Source: CAVTPD01 sp963736575
GTDB lineage: Bacteria; Bacteroidota; Bacteroidia; Cytophagales; JAAEPT01
Direction of reading: 5' to 3'
Length of the DNA: 64,000 nt
NCBI GenBank assembly: GCA_963736575.1
Contig: CAVTPD010000001.1
Span: forward strand, 620,001 to 684,000
Shown here: one piece after another, positions 1 through 7,500 of the stretch
How positions within the stretch are numbered: the stretch's first letter is position 1
How the letters are laid out: each line of letters begins with the position of its first letter
Translations under genes and position numbers: made by a program
The notes under the pieces: generated by a model
The model's input: only the letters and a program-made list of their open reading frames with translations
What the model was told of the DNA's origin: nothing
The model's database searches: none

Positions 1-2
1 GC

Positions 3-299
3 GAAAGAATTACAGAAGATGTAATTGCCACGTGTCACCAGTGTGGTAAACCAGCCGATACACATATTAATTGTGCCAACGATGCTTGTCATTTGTTGTT
101 TATACAATGCGAAGAGTGTGCTAAAGCGTATGAAGGCTGCTGTTCTTCTGAATGCCAAGACTTTAATAAATTACCCCAAGAGGAAAGGGTGGCTCAAAGA
201 AAAGGCATTGACCCCGGAAGAAAAGTCTTTAAGAAGGGAAGAATGGAGAAAATCTTTTCTTCGGATGGGTTAAAAATAAAAAAACTCAAGGCAGACTAA
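3..299 (+). CDS. trhO: tRNA uridine hydroxylase TrhO (rhodanese family), C-terminal part
   Basis: This is the 3' end of a gene that starts before the window; the open frame runs from base 3 to the TAA at 297-299. The fragment is cysteine-rich (motifs TCHQCGK, NCANDACH, QCEECAKAY, GCCSSEC) and ends in a basic tail. The Cys-rich tail after the rhodanese domain is typical of the TrhO/YceA family, which makes 5-hydroxyuridine at tRNA position 34. The rhodanese domain itself lies outside the window, so the name rests on the tail alone. The stop overlaps the stop of the convergent gene at 296. An ATG at 93 in the same frame is internal, not the start. Confidence 0.75.
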   Translation, partial: ERITEDVIATCHQCGKPADTHINCANDACHLLFIQCEECAKAYEGCCSSECQDFNKLPQEERVAQRKGIDPGRKVFKKGRMEKIFSSDGLKIKKLKAD

Positions 300-760
300 T
301 TGCCTTGAGGGATATGTAATTCTCTACTTTTTAAATACTGCAAGCTAATTAGTGTAATAGCAAATCCAGACCCCATTACTTCTAAGGTTATAGCAACAGG
401 AATAGACATTAGCGTAATATATTGCCCAAACATGGCTTCTTCTTTCATTTCAGTAAAAAAAGAAGGATTTAATACCGAAACGTATAACATAATGTAGCTA
501 GCAAATAATACCGCTATAATAAGGGAATAATACATTCCGCTAGAAAAGCTATTTAAATAATTAAAGTCTTTTGGTCCCGATTTAATGCGTTCCTTTCGTA
601 ACATTAAGAATAAAATACTTCCAAAGATGATTCCATTTATAATCTTTAGCTCAAAGTTATGGGCTAAACCTAGTAGTTCTACAATGTGAAAATAAGCAAT
701 AAGTAAAAAGGTAGTTACCAACGCATGCTTTAGTACCTGTGGTTTCATTAACTGGTTCAT
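296..760 (-). CDS. DUF4199-like small membrane protein
   Basis: A 154-residue protein with about four hydrophobic helices (near residues 10-30, 38-55, 73-95 and 115-140) and a short hydrophilic tail. Size and helix pattern match the DUF4199 inner-membrane proteins common in Bacteroidota, whose function is unknown. It is convergent with trhO and their stop codons overlap. The ATG at 760 is followed 12 bases later by a second in-frame ATG, which is an alternative start. No catalytic motif is visible; the family assignment is by pattern only. Confidence 0.55.
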   Translation of the reverse strand: MNQLMKPQVLKHALVTTFLLIAYFHIVELLGLAHNFELKIINGIIFGSILFLMLRKERIKSGPKDFNYLNSFSSGMYYSLIIAVLFASYIMLYVSVLNPSFFTEMKEEAMFGQYITLMSIPVAITLEVMGSGFAITLISLQYLKSRELHIPQGN

Positions 761-976
761 ATCTATGGTTGTTTAGTTAAACATATTTTCCCCAAAAGAA
801 ATATAACAGGTTCATGTAGCATAAGGTTCAAGTTTAAGGGAAAGAATATAGGCTGAAAAATATAATCCTGAAGGGTTTTGTCTTATAAATCAGTTAGTTA
901 GTCTTTTTAATGAAGATGTTGTTCTTATTAGGCTAGACTTTTAGTGGTTTGCTGTGTACTTTTGATATTATAGATA

Positions 977-1360
977 ATGTACATGAGGTTTTTAATAACA
1001 GTACTTTTCATATTTACTATTAGCTTTTTCGGTTATTCACAAATGTCATATTTGTTTAAAACCCAAAAGGTTATTATATATCGTTTAGAGAATAAAGACG
1101 AAGTGTCTAAGTCTATACACGCTACCATTACCTCCATATTTATAGATAAAGATTATACCTATTTTAGAATAGGGGATAAAAAATACGCTATCGAAAAGAA
1201 AGAGATAAGAGAGCACGAATCTTTAGGGAGTTACATTTTTTTAAAATCAAAAGATAAAGATTATAACATTACCCTAGAATATTACCTTAATACCAGAATG
1301 GTCTACCTAGACTACGAACCCATTAATGTTCAGTACGGTAAGTTTATTGTATATTATTAA
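977..1360 (+). CDS. Hypothetical secreted protein
   Basis: A 127-residue protein with an N-terminal signal peptide: a hydrophobic stretch (LITVLFIFTISFFGYS) ending just before Gln at about residue 22. The rest is a charged beta-rich domain of about 105 residues with many Lys and Tyr. I do not recognise the family. It stands alone between DUF4199 and the exchanger gene. A second in-frame ATG at 983 could also be the start. Probably periplasmic; no function is claimed. Confidence 0.6.
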   Translation: MYMRFLITVLFIFTISFFGYSQMSYLFKTQKVIIYRLENKDEVSKSIHATITSIFIDKDYTYFRIGDKKYAIEKKEIREHESLGSYIFLKSKDKDYNITLEYYLNTRMVYLDYEPINVQYGKFIVYY

Positions 1361-1432
1361 ATTCAAGAAAAAAAGATTTTTATTAACTAGTTTTGCAACA
1401 AAATATTTTATTGCATTTAACTAGTTTTTAGC

Positions 1433-2398
1433 ATGGTTTACTTTCTGTTTCTTGTAGGCTTTGTATTGTTAATCAAAGGTGCCGATTTTCTTGTGGAAGG
1501 CTCTTCTTCCATTGCCAAAAAATATCATATTCCAGAATTGGTTATTGGACTTACCATTGTTTCTTTTGGTACCAGTATGCCCGAATTAGTGGTTAATATT
1601 TTAGCCAGTTTTAACGGGAGTTCAGAGTTGGCTATTGGTAATATTTTTGGGAGTAACATTGCCAATGTGTTGTTGATTTTAGGTGTTTCGGCCATTATTA
1701 AGCCTTTACCCATACAAAGAAGTATTTACTTTACTGAAATACCATTGTCTTTATTAGCCACGTTTATGGTGGGTTTCTTAGCCAATGCAAACTTATTCTC
1801 TAATGAAGACCAATTAATGTTAAGCCGATTTGATGGTGGAATGTTGTTGTGCTTTTTTGCTCTTTTTATGGGGTATATCTACGTGGTCTCTAGGTCTAAA
1901 CAAACCAGCCCATCGGCCAAGGAACCTGAAGAAATAATGCTGCTGCCCATGAAGAAGTCCATTGTCTACATTGCTGTAGGAATGGTTGGTTTGTTTTTAG
2001 GTGGTAAATGGGTAGTGGAAGGAGCCATTCATATAGCTAAGATTTATAACCTAAGCGAAACACTAATTGGGCTAACTGTAGTAGCTATAGGCACATCTTT
2101 ACCAGAATTAGTGACCTCTGCAGTTGCTGCCTATAAAAATAAGGCAGACTTAGCCGTGGGTAATGCCATTGGTTCTAATATATTTAATCTTTTATGGATT
2201 TTAGGTCTAAGTGCGGTTATTCAACCCTTGCCATTTTCTGTGATTACCAATATGGATATCTTAATGGTAATATTTGCTAGTACCATGTTGATAATGGCGG
2301 TAATTGTTGGTTCAAGACCAAGGGTAGACCGCTGGGAAGGCTGGGTGTTTTTAGTGGTGTATTTAGGTTATATCTTCTATCTGGTAATGAGGGGGTGA
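1433..2398 (+). CDS. yrbG: Calcium/sodium antiporter, YrbG/CaxA family
   Basis: A 321-residue inner-membrane exchanger of the CaCA superfamily, with about ten transmembrane helices arranged as two inverted repeats. Each repeat carries the ion-binding alpha motif: GLTIVSFGTSMPELV in the first half and GLTVVAIGTSLPELV in the second, each followed by an (A/V)GN(I/A)(F/I)GSN(I) segment. The acidic Glu of each PEL motif is the expected Ca2+/Na+ ligand. Length matches the bacterial family. The upstream gap holds a TAGTTTTG box at 1388-1395 that fits a Bacteroidota -7 element, and a duplicated TTAACTAGTTTT word. The RHS tip begins only about 15 bases after its stop, so the two may be co-transcribed. 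Confidence 0.92.
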   Translation: MVYFLFLVGFVLLIKGADFLVEGSSSIAKKYHIPELVIGLTIVSFGTSMPELVVNILASFNGSSELAIGNIFGSNIANVLLILGVSAIIKPLPIQRSIYFTEIPLSLLATFMVGFLANANLFSNEDQLMLSRFDGGMLLCFFALFMGYIYVVSRSKQTSPSAKEPEEIMLLPMKKSIVYIAVGMVGLFLGGKWVVEGAIHIAKIYNLSETLIGLTVVAIGTSLPELVTSAVAAYKNKADLAVGNAIGSNIFNLLWILGLSAVIQPLPFSVITNMDILMVIFASTMLIMAVIVGSRPRVDRWEGWVFLVVYLGYIFYLVMRG

Positions 2399-2431
2399 AA
2401 TGTTTAATTTTAAGATTACTTCACGTTCGGG

Positions 2432-3493
2432 ATGACAATGCCTAACCCGGATAACGTTACTCCGCCTGATGATTACCGTTACGGCTTCAATGGCATGGAG
2501 AAGGATGATGAGATTGGAGAAGGGAATTATACTACTTTTTATAGAGCTTATGATTCAAGAATAGCAAGATGGATATCACTTGATCCTGTTGTACACCACA
2601 ATCAATCTCCTTATGTAGCTTTTGATGACAATCCTATCTATTATATAGATCCATCAGGAGCTGATTCTGAAAATGAAGAAAAAAAAGATTTAAATGATAA
2701 TGAGAAAAAAGAGAGTAGTGATAATGAAGTAAATGAGACTAACGCAGAAAAGAAATCATTATTTATTTATAACGAAAAAGGACTGGATGAAAATTATATT
2801 GATAATGAGGATACTAATTGGGATAAAATTGATCTGTCTGAGTTCTCCTCATTCAAAGAGTTAGAAAATTATGTTATTGAAAATTATGAAGGAGTTGAAA
2901 TACAAAATGTAGTTTTTGCTGTACATGCTGATGGCTCCGAAGAAGTTAAGTTTTTTGATAATTATGAAGTAGCAGGTAGTGATGGATTTAATTCTTTTTT
3001 CACAACACTTTCTTCAAAAATGGTATCGCCTACTTCAGATTTAATAAATGATTTATCTACAGGAAATATTGTTGTTGCGGCATGTATGGCTGGTGGAGTA
3101 GTTAGTTTAGGTGAGAAGCTTGAGTCTGTTGTTGGCGAGCAAAGGGTTTTTTTAACTCAAGACAAATATTTACATTTGATGCCTAGTTCATTAAGCACAA
3201 ACACACAAAAAGGTGGTGCTTTTAATAATTATTTATATGGTGGGATACAGCATCCAAGAGGTAGGATAGGTACAATATATACTTCGACCAAAGGTCGTTT
3301 ACCATTCAGGACTGGCGGTAATTATAATAGTAAAAGAGGTGCGAGCTATAATGTCAAGTTAAATAAAAATGGAACGATAAAAATCAATAAATTCACCTTA
3401 ATTGATGAGTTAAAAATAGAAGAATATGATAAGATGTTTTATCAGCTTTATCTTATTGATAAGCAGTTCACAAATAGCTTTAGCAAAGGTTAA
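2432..3493 (+). CDS. Orphan RHS-core tip with C-terminal candidate toxin domain
   Basis: Residues 14-78 are the end of an RHS-repeat-associated core: YRYGFNGMEKD, then RIARWISLDP, SPYVAFDDNPIYYIDPSG. RHS similarity continues upstream of the ATG to base 2414 (reading DYFTFG) and is cut off there by a TAA, so the gene lacks the thousands of bases of RHS repeats that normally precede this motif. After a Glu/Asn/Lys-rich linker (79-108) comes a domain with a His in FAVHADGS (His165) and a Cys in VVAACMAGG (Cys218), a spacing that recalls clan CD (caspase/CHAT-like) cysteine peptidases. That last point is inference. The end overlaps the next gene by 68 bases in another frame. It may be a silent donor cassette, a remnant or a small effector. 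Confidence 0.75.
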   Translation: MTMPNPDNVTPPDDYRYGFNGMEKDDEIGEGNYTTFYRAYDSRIARWISLDPVVHHNQSPYVAFDDNPIYYIDPSGADSENEEKKDLNDNEKKESSDNEVNETNAEKKSLFIYNEKGLDENYIDNEDTNWDKIDLSEFSSFKELENYVIENYEGVEIQNVVFAVHADGSEEVKFFDNYEVAGSDGFNSFFTTLSSKMVSPTSDLINDLSTGNIVVAACMAGGVVSLGEKLESVVGEQRVFLTQDKYLHLMPSSLSTNTQKGGAFNNYLYGGIQHPRGRIGTIYTSTKGRLPFRTGGNYNSKRGASYNVKLNKNGTIKINKFTLIDELKIEEYDKMFYQLYLIDKQFTNSFSKG

Positions 3494-4157
3494 GTATTTT
3501 AAAACCTTTAATTTGAATTCCTTTTCTTTTAATGAAGAGATTGATTATAATACTTATAAAAGCAAAAATAATGATTATGTAAAAGTAATATTTACTGAGG
3601 ATAAGGTTGATTCAATAGTAATATGTGAGTTTACATTAGTGCCTTTTCAGTATGATAGTATTGAGGTTATTAATAATAATAATTCATTCAGAAAACAAAT
3701 ACTCGTTAAAAAGAATAATGGATGGGAAAACTTTGTTATGATGGATGGGGAATTGGTAGCAAAAGAGATTTATTCATCAGAATATGAAATTATATCAACT
3801 CAAATGGTTGAAGAAATAGATTCGATGAATGGCGTATTTCAGGTGTTAAATTTTGAATATTCGGTATATGAATTGCTTCCATCAGGTGATGAACTAGTAA
3901 TATCTGATATTAGCAATGCTGAGATATTAAAAGTATATCTTGGAATTGAATCTGGGTTTAGAATTGAATCCATTGATTATTATTTGTTAAATGAGCAGGT
4001 TGAATTATCGTATGAAATATATCAAGAAGATCGACTAAGTGTTTTTTTAGATAGTGTAACAGGAGGAGTTTTATCAAAGAGGATGCGTAGAATTAACATA
4101 TATCAATCTAATTCATTATCTCATTACCTAAAACAATTAGAAAAACAAATACACTGA
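3426..4157 (+). CDS. Exported partner of RHS tip 1, possible immunity protein
   Basis: A 243-residue protein with a clear signal peptide (hydrophobic core FISFILLISSSQIALA) and a mature acidic domain rich in Asn, Glu and Tyr. No family is recognised. Its position right after the RHS tip, with the signal peptide encoded inside the last 68 bases of the tip gene, suggests a dedicated partner such as a periplasmic immunity protein. A segment reading LKVYLGIESGF resembles the segment IYKYYLGKNPGY in the partner of RHS tip 2 at 16574, with similar total length (243 and 246 residues). Role is inferred from context only. Confidence 0.6.
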   Translation: MIRCFISFILLISSSQIALAKVKYFKTFNLNSFSFNEEIDYNTYKSKNNDYVKVIFTEDKVDSIVICEFTLVPFQYDSIEVINNNNSFRKQILVKKNNGWENFVMMDGELVAKEIYSSEYEIISTQMVEEIDSMNGVFQVLNFEYSVYELLPSGDELVISDISNAEILKVYLGIESGFRIESIDYYLLNEQVELSYEIYQEDRLSVFLDSVTGGVLSKRMRRINIYQSNSLSHYLKQLEKQIH

Positions 4158-4464
4158 GAGATATGTTTATGGGTAGTGCTATCAAATTGTTGTTTTAATA
4201 TAAAAAGTGCGAATAGGGTAAGATAGATAGGATTTATAAGGTGCTAAACATTAAAAGTAGTAGATGTATAGGTTCAAAACGTAGGTGTAAAATAGCATAG
4301 AAAAGCTAAAAAGAGATAAAGTTTTACCTTGTAGTATCAAATTGTTGGTGGTAAAAATCTAACCTGTTCTCGACATAATACTCTTATAAATGAGAAGTTA
4401 TAAAAAGAATAAAGCTTACAGGAATGTATGGCTTTTATTTGTGTAAGGCTTAAGTTTTTGAATT
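4158..4464. other. Gap with short repeats between convergent genes
   Basis: No gene is supported in these 307 bases. They hold a 13-base direct repeat, TATCAAATTGTTG, at 4180-4192 and 4335-4347, both preceded by GTAGT, and near the right end the diverged repeat described separately at 4396-4450. The left part is AT-rich without clear coding potential. This could be the left edge of the inserted element, but no att duplication could be defined. Confidence 0.5.
4396..4450 (+). repeat. Diverged fragment of the 17.3-18.4 kb hairpin repeat
   Basis: The stretch CAGGAATGTATGGCTTTTAT followed by TTGTGTAAGG matches the end of the core of the three repeats at 17327-18373, which read CAGGAATGTGTGGCTTTTGT then TTGTTTT(T)AGG. 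The flanking stem is preserved in form: AAAGCTTAC and GTATGGCTTT pair around the loop AGGAAT with one bulge, just as AGCCATGC and GTGTGGCT pair in the main copies. Like those copies it lies downstream of an RHS-tip/partner pair. Similarity is limited to this end of the unit. Confidence 0.5.
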
Positions 4465-4944
4465 TCAATCATTCCAATACGACTTTAAAGCTGTGTAGAG
4501 TATTACAATAGAGGCTATAGGAGACTTATTGTTCATTCGTAAAAAAAATATTGAGGCTAGACTTAGGACAGACATTATAGCAACAAGAGTCTTTCTTCCA
4601 AAATAGTGACAGATTATTAGTATGATTGTTCCTATTATAAAAATTGATGCTAAGATAATTGGTACTAAATCTAACGGTATTTTGAGTAGTGTGGAAATAT
4701 TATAAAAAGCTATATAGAAAAGCTTTTTGTATAAAGTAATAAATGATATCGCTGAATGATGGTCAAATATTAACATAAGCAAAAAACCAACTAAGGAGAT
4801 TAAAGCGATATAAAGAAAGTTGCTGATATTTTTTTTTATGTATTGCCAATGTTCTTGAAAAGAGAAACTAAAAAAATGAATTACGAACAGTATAGGAACT
4901 AAAAGTGAAATGTAAAAGGATAATTCTAACCATTTAAGGAACAA
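4465..4944 (-). CDS. Hypothetical integral membrane protein
   Basis: A 159-residue very hydrophobic protein with about four or five predicted membrane helices (near residues 8-28, 42-60, 70-88, 92-112 and 120-135) and few charged residues between them. No family is recognised. It is followed in the same direction by the small genes running up to 6070, with a 30-base gap upstream to the 63-residue ORF, so it may be the last gene of that minus-strand group. AT content and codon use resemble the surrounding accessory genes. Confidence 0.5.
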   Translation of the reverse strand: MFLKWLELSFYISLLVPILFVIHFFSFSFQEHWQYIKKNISNFLYIALISLVGFLLMLIFDHHSAISFITLYKKLFYIAFYNISTLLKIPLDLVPIILASIFIIGTIILIICHYFGRKTLVAIMSVLSLASIFFLRMNNKSPIASIVILYTALKSYWND

Positions 4945-4974
4945 AGAAGTAACGATTAAAGCGAAGCATCCATA

Positions 4975-5166
4975 TTAAGCATATTGAGTAATTTTTTTAA
5001 GGTAAGAGATATTCTCAATAACAGGTCTTTTTGAAAAAGAAGTCAAACTCTTTATGATAAATTTATCTATCCTGTATCTTATTACTACAAGTTGTTTTGT
5101 GGTAATGCTTCCATCAATTTTAGTTTGCTCTAACAATAATAAAAAAAGTTCAAATAGTTGTTTCAT
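4975..5166 (-). CDS. Hypothetical small protein
   Basis: A 63-residue ORF with an amphipathic, Leu/Ile/Lys-rich sequence and no membrane segment or motif that I recognise. It is co-directional with the DUF3606 and XRE genes upstream (5227-6070) and the membrane protein downstream. It is supported only by its intact frame and position, and could be spurious. Confidence 0.35.
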   Translation of the reverse strand: MKQLFELFLLLLEQTKIDGSITTKQLVVIRYRIDKFIIKSLTSFSKRPVIENISYLKKITQYA

Positions 5167-5226
5167 GTCTAATAATGAAATATCATAACGGTTATTAAAT
5201 TCTAAAAATATAGTATAGAGAATTCT

Positions 5227-5403
5227 CTATTTGTCAAAATATATTCTTACAGCTTCAGCAGAATCTCCAACGGCTTCAACAGCAGCTTTTATTTCGGCTT
5301 CACTTTTACCTAAAGATTTACTCCAACTTTTAAGTTCTGAAGGGTCATTAACATCTATTCTCTTTCCATCTTGAGGGTGTCTTATGTCTTTATTGTCGGG
5401 CAT
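5227..5403 (-). CDS. DUF3606 small protein
   Basis: A 58-residue protein encoded on the minus strand from the ATG at 5403 to the TAG at 5227-5229. It matches the DUF3606 pattern: DGKRIDVNDPSEL, then WSKSLGKSEAEIKAAVEAVG, then a short amphipathic end (SAEAVRIYF). In this family the Trp-Ser/Lys-x-Leu/Phe-Gly core and the EAVKAVG-like helix are conserved; its function is unknown. It lies 12 bases downstream of the 109-residue ORF and 25 bases after that comes the XRE regulator frame, so the three likely form one unit. Confidence 0.75.
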   Translation of the reverse strand: MPDNKDIRHPQDGKRIDVNDPSELKSWSKSLGKSEAEIKAAVEAVGDSAEAVRIYFDK

Positions 5404-5415
5404 GGGAATTAAGAT

Positions 5416-5745
5416 TTAAAATGTATAGTTAAAAGTTTCTCCTCTATAATTAATATTGAGAGTATCTCCTTTGGATAATTGATTTTCAATTCCTTGAATT
5501 AAACCGTTCCATAGGGTAATGTTAGTCTTAAATGCATGATAAATACAGAAAAGATATTCTTCCTTTGATGTCGGTGTTTTATCGTCAATTCTAACTTTTC
5601 CATTAGAGATGCTTTCACAAACTTCATCTAATATCGTAAAGTATTCTCTTGGTAGTTTTTCTTTAATTTCCTCATTAAGAAAGCTTAATGCTAATTCTTT
5701 AATTTCTTCAGGAGTCATAGCTTTTATTGAATTATTTTCCTTCAA
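5416..5745 (-). CDS. Hypothetical protein coupled to XRE regulator
   Basis: A 109-residue soluble acidic protein. Residues 10-35 look like a helix with repeated Glu/Lys pairs (TPEEIKELALSFLNEEIKEK), and the C-terminus is beta-like (LNINYRGETFNY). No family is recognised. Its start overlaps the end of the XRE gene by 14 bases, which points to translational coupling. The arrangement (XRE repressor followed by a small protein) occurs in regulatory pairs of mobile elements, but nothing here shows toxin or antitoxin activity. Confidence 0.5.
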   Translation of the reverse strand: MKENNSIKAMTPEEIKELALSFLNEEIKEKLPREYFTILDEVCESISNGKVRIDDKTPTSKEEYLFCIYHAFKTNITLWNGLIQGIENQLSKGDTLNINYRGETFNYTF

Positions 5746-6070
5746 GGTACTTAATTTTATCTTCTAATAGTTTGATAGTTTTTTCATAAAGTTCCCTTTC
5801 CTTCTCAGAAATCACATTGATTAAGTGAGCCTGATGAGTAATTGTAGATTCGTAATTATTAATAACCAATTGCTCCTTTACATTAATAAGGTCTTCAACC
5901 TTAACATCTAGTAATTCAGCAATTTGATGAATCTGAGAAATAGTTAAATCAGAATCGTCTTTTTCAAAACGAGAATAAGTTGATTGACTGATACCTAGTT
6001 GTTCAGCCATATGTTCTTGGGTGAAGTTCTTATACTCTCTTATCTTCTTAATTTTTGTGCCTATTTCCAT
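5732..6070 (-). CDS. XRE-family helix-turn-helix regulator
   Basis: A 112-residue regulator. Residues 5-62 form a Cro/C1-type HTH: IKKIREYKNFTQEHMAEQLG, then SQSTYSRFEKDDSDLTISQI and a third helix pair ending at VEDLINV. The recognition helix is ISQSTYSRFE. Residues 85-112 form a charged coiled coil (EKERELYEKTIKLLEDKIKYLEGK) that could mediate dimerisation. It is transcribed divergently from the LamG gene; an inverted repeat ATGAATA/TATTCAT in the shared spacer could be its operator. It overlaps the next gene by 14 bases. Confidence 0.85.
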   Translation of the reverse strand: MEIGTKIKKIREYKNFTQEHMAEQLGISQSTYSRFEKDDSDLTISQIHQIAELLDVKVEDLINVKEQLVINNYESTITHQAHLINVISEKERELYEKTIKLLEDKIKYLEGK

Positions 6071-6089
6071 AACACTAAAGATAATAGAT

Positions 6090-6126
6090 ATGAATAAATT
6101 AATCTCAATTTGAATATACTATTCAT
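6090..6126. promoter_or_regulatory. Inverted repeat, candidate XRE operator
   Basis: ATGAATA at 6090-6096 and its exact complement TATTCAT at 6120-6126 flank 23 AT-rich bases in the divergent spacer between the XRE regulator and the LamG gene. The position fits an operator controlling both directions. AT-rich repeats of seven bases can occur by chance. Confidence 0.35.
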
Positions 6127-6192
6127 TATTTATGAGAAACTAAGAGATATATGGAAGTATTTTTAGTTAAACAAACTAATGCTTATAACTAT

Positions 6193-7293
6193 ATGAAAAA
6201 GAACATTTTACTATTTTTTGCTGTAGCTTTTATCACTAGTGCTATAGCTCAAGCTCCTACTGACGGGCTAGTTTCTTATTACCCTTTCAACGGAAATGCT
6301 AAAGATGAAGTTGGAGGTAATGATGGAGAAGTACTTGGTGCTAACCTAACAATGGATAGAAATCAAAAAAGCAAATCAGCTTACTATTTTGATGGAGTAG
6401 ATGATTACATCATGATATCGGATAATAACTTTCCTGAAGGAGCTTCAGAGTATTCATTTTCGGCTTGGGTCTATTTGGAAGACGTTATTACAAATAATTG
6501 GCATTCAATCTTATCCTATGGTATAAATACTCATACTAATACTGATAATGGTAAATCAAACAGCTTTTGGATAAATAATCGTTCTGATACGAGTTGGATA
6601 GTATCTAATGAAAATAGAAACAGAGCTAATCGCTCTAAGTTAGATAGTAACCATTTCGGGAAAGAAGAATGGCATTTACTAACCTTTACTAAAGGAACAA
6701 ACCACGAATTAGGAAAATGGTATATTGATGGTGTAGAACTACCTGTTGAAGACCAAATACTAACCAATACGACAAGAAATATAACATTAACGGGATATGG
6801 TTTAATCGGTAGAAATTATTTATACACAACTCCACCTTTACCTCAATATTCATATTTTTGGAAAGGTGCTTTAGATGAAATTAGAATTTATGATAGAATT
6901 CTAACATCTCAGGAAATTGCTAATATGTACGATTCAGAAGAAATGACTTGTCATAAAGTTATTTATGATACTGTTTTGGTTTCGGTTACAGATACACTAG
7001 TAATAGATGTTACCGTAACAGGCATCACAAATGACCAGGAAACTGAGAAACTTAAGATCTACCCCAATCCTGCTAGTAGCCATATTAACATCATATACAG
7101 CGACTTTACAGCTTTAAATGGGTATCGTGTTATAATCATGAATTCAGCCTCACAAGAGGTCTATAATGACTTGATAGATAGTAGTAATGATTCTATTGAT
7201 ATTAGTACATTAGGCTCTACAGGCTTATATTTTATTCAAATTTATGACAGTAAAAATGAATTGATAGAAACGAAGAAATTAGTACTTGAATAA
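6193..7293 (+). CDS. Secreted LamG-domain protein with T9SS sorting domain
   Basis: I place the start at the ATG at 6193 because it gives a normal signal peptide (MKKNILLFFAVAFITSAIAQ); the frame is open to an ATG at 6151. After the signal come a concanavalin-like LamG domain (about residues 25-245: DGLVSYYPFNGNAKDEVGG, YYFDGVDDYI, WKGALDEIRIYDRIL) and a short Val/Thr-rich linker. A T9SS type-A C-terminal domain follows (LKIYPNPASSHINI to the end, finishing KKLVLE). The protein should be exported by the type IX system and bound at or released from the cell surface. LamG domains bind sugars or proteins; the ligand is unknown. It is followed by a terminator. Confidence 0.88.
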   Translation: MKKNILLFFAVAFITSAIAQAPTDGLVSYYPFNGNAKDEVGGNDGEVLGANLTMDRNQKSKSAYYFDGVDDYIMISDNNFPEGASEYSFSAWVYLEDVITNNWHSILSYGINTHTNTDNGKSNSFWINNRSDTSWIVSNENRNRANRSKLDSNHFGKEEWHLLTFTKGTNHELGKWYIDGVELPVEDQILTNTTRNITLTGYGLIGRNYLYTTPPLPQYSYFWKGALDEIRIYDRILTSQEIANMYDSEEMTCHKVIYDTVLVSVTDTLVIDVTVTGITNDQETEKLKIYPNPASSHINIIYSDFTALNGYRVIIMNSASQEVYNDLIDSSNDSIDISTLGSTGLYFIQIYDSKNELIETKKLVLE

Positions 7294-7295
7294 TA

Positions 7296-7336
7296 AAAAA
7301 ACAACGGTGGTTCATTGGGTTGAACCACCTTATTTT
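7296..7336. terminator. Bidirectional terminator between convergent genes
   Basis: Stem GGTGGTTC (7306-7313) and GAACCACC (7322-7329) with an 8-base loop, an A-rich run before it and TTATTTT after it. It sits between the LamG gene stop at 7293 and the stop of the small minus-strand gene at 7330, and can serve both directions. Confidence 0.8.
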
Positions 7337-7500
7337 AGACCATATTTTTTCTTTGTTTTTGCTACATAATCTAATACACTAAGCCTAATTAACTTCTTGA
7401 TTGAATAGCTACTAAGAGGCTGTTTATCCTCCAATACGAGCTTTAATTGAAGCAATAATCTATGTATTGATGGGTCTATCTTGGCTGATTTCTCTCTCAT
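7330..7500 (-). CDS. Small basic protein coupled to the 260-residue gene
   Basis: A 56-residue, Lys/Leu-rich protein read on the minus strand from the ATG at 7498-7500 to the TAA at 7330-7332. Its start overlaps the stop of the upstream gene in an ATGA arrangement, the classic sign of translational coupling, which supports it as real. The sequence (SAKIDPSIHRLLLQLKLVLE and SSYSIKKLIRLSVLDYVAK) suggests a helical, possibly ribbon-helix-helix-like DNA- or protein-binding domain, but no family is recognised. Confidence 0.55.
   Translation of the reverse strand: MREKSAKIDPSIHRLLLQLKLVLEDKQPLSSYSIKKLIRLSVLDYVAKTKKKYGLK

Noticed and set aside
25..273. ORF at 25-273 in a different frame
   Set aside because: It overlaps the well-supported TrhO tail frame, which has the conserved Cys motifs and continues from upstream.
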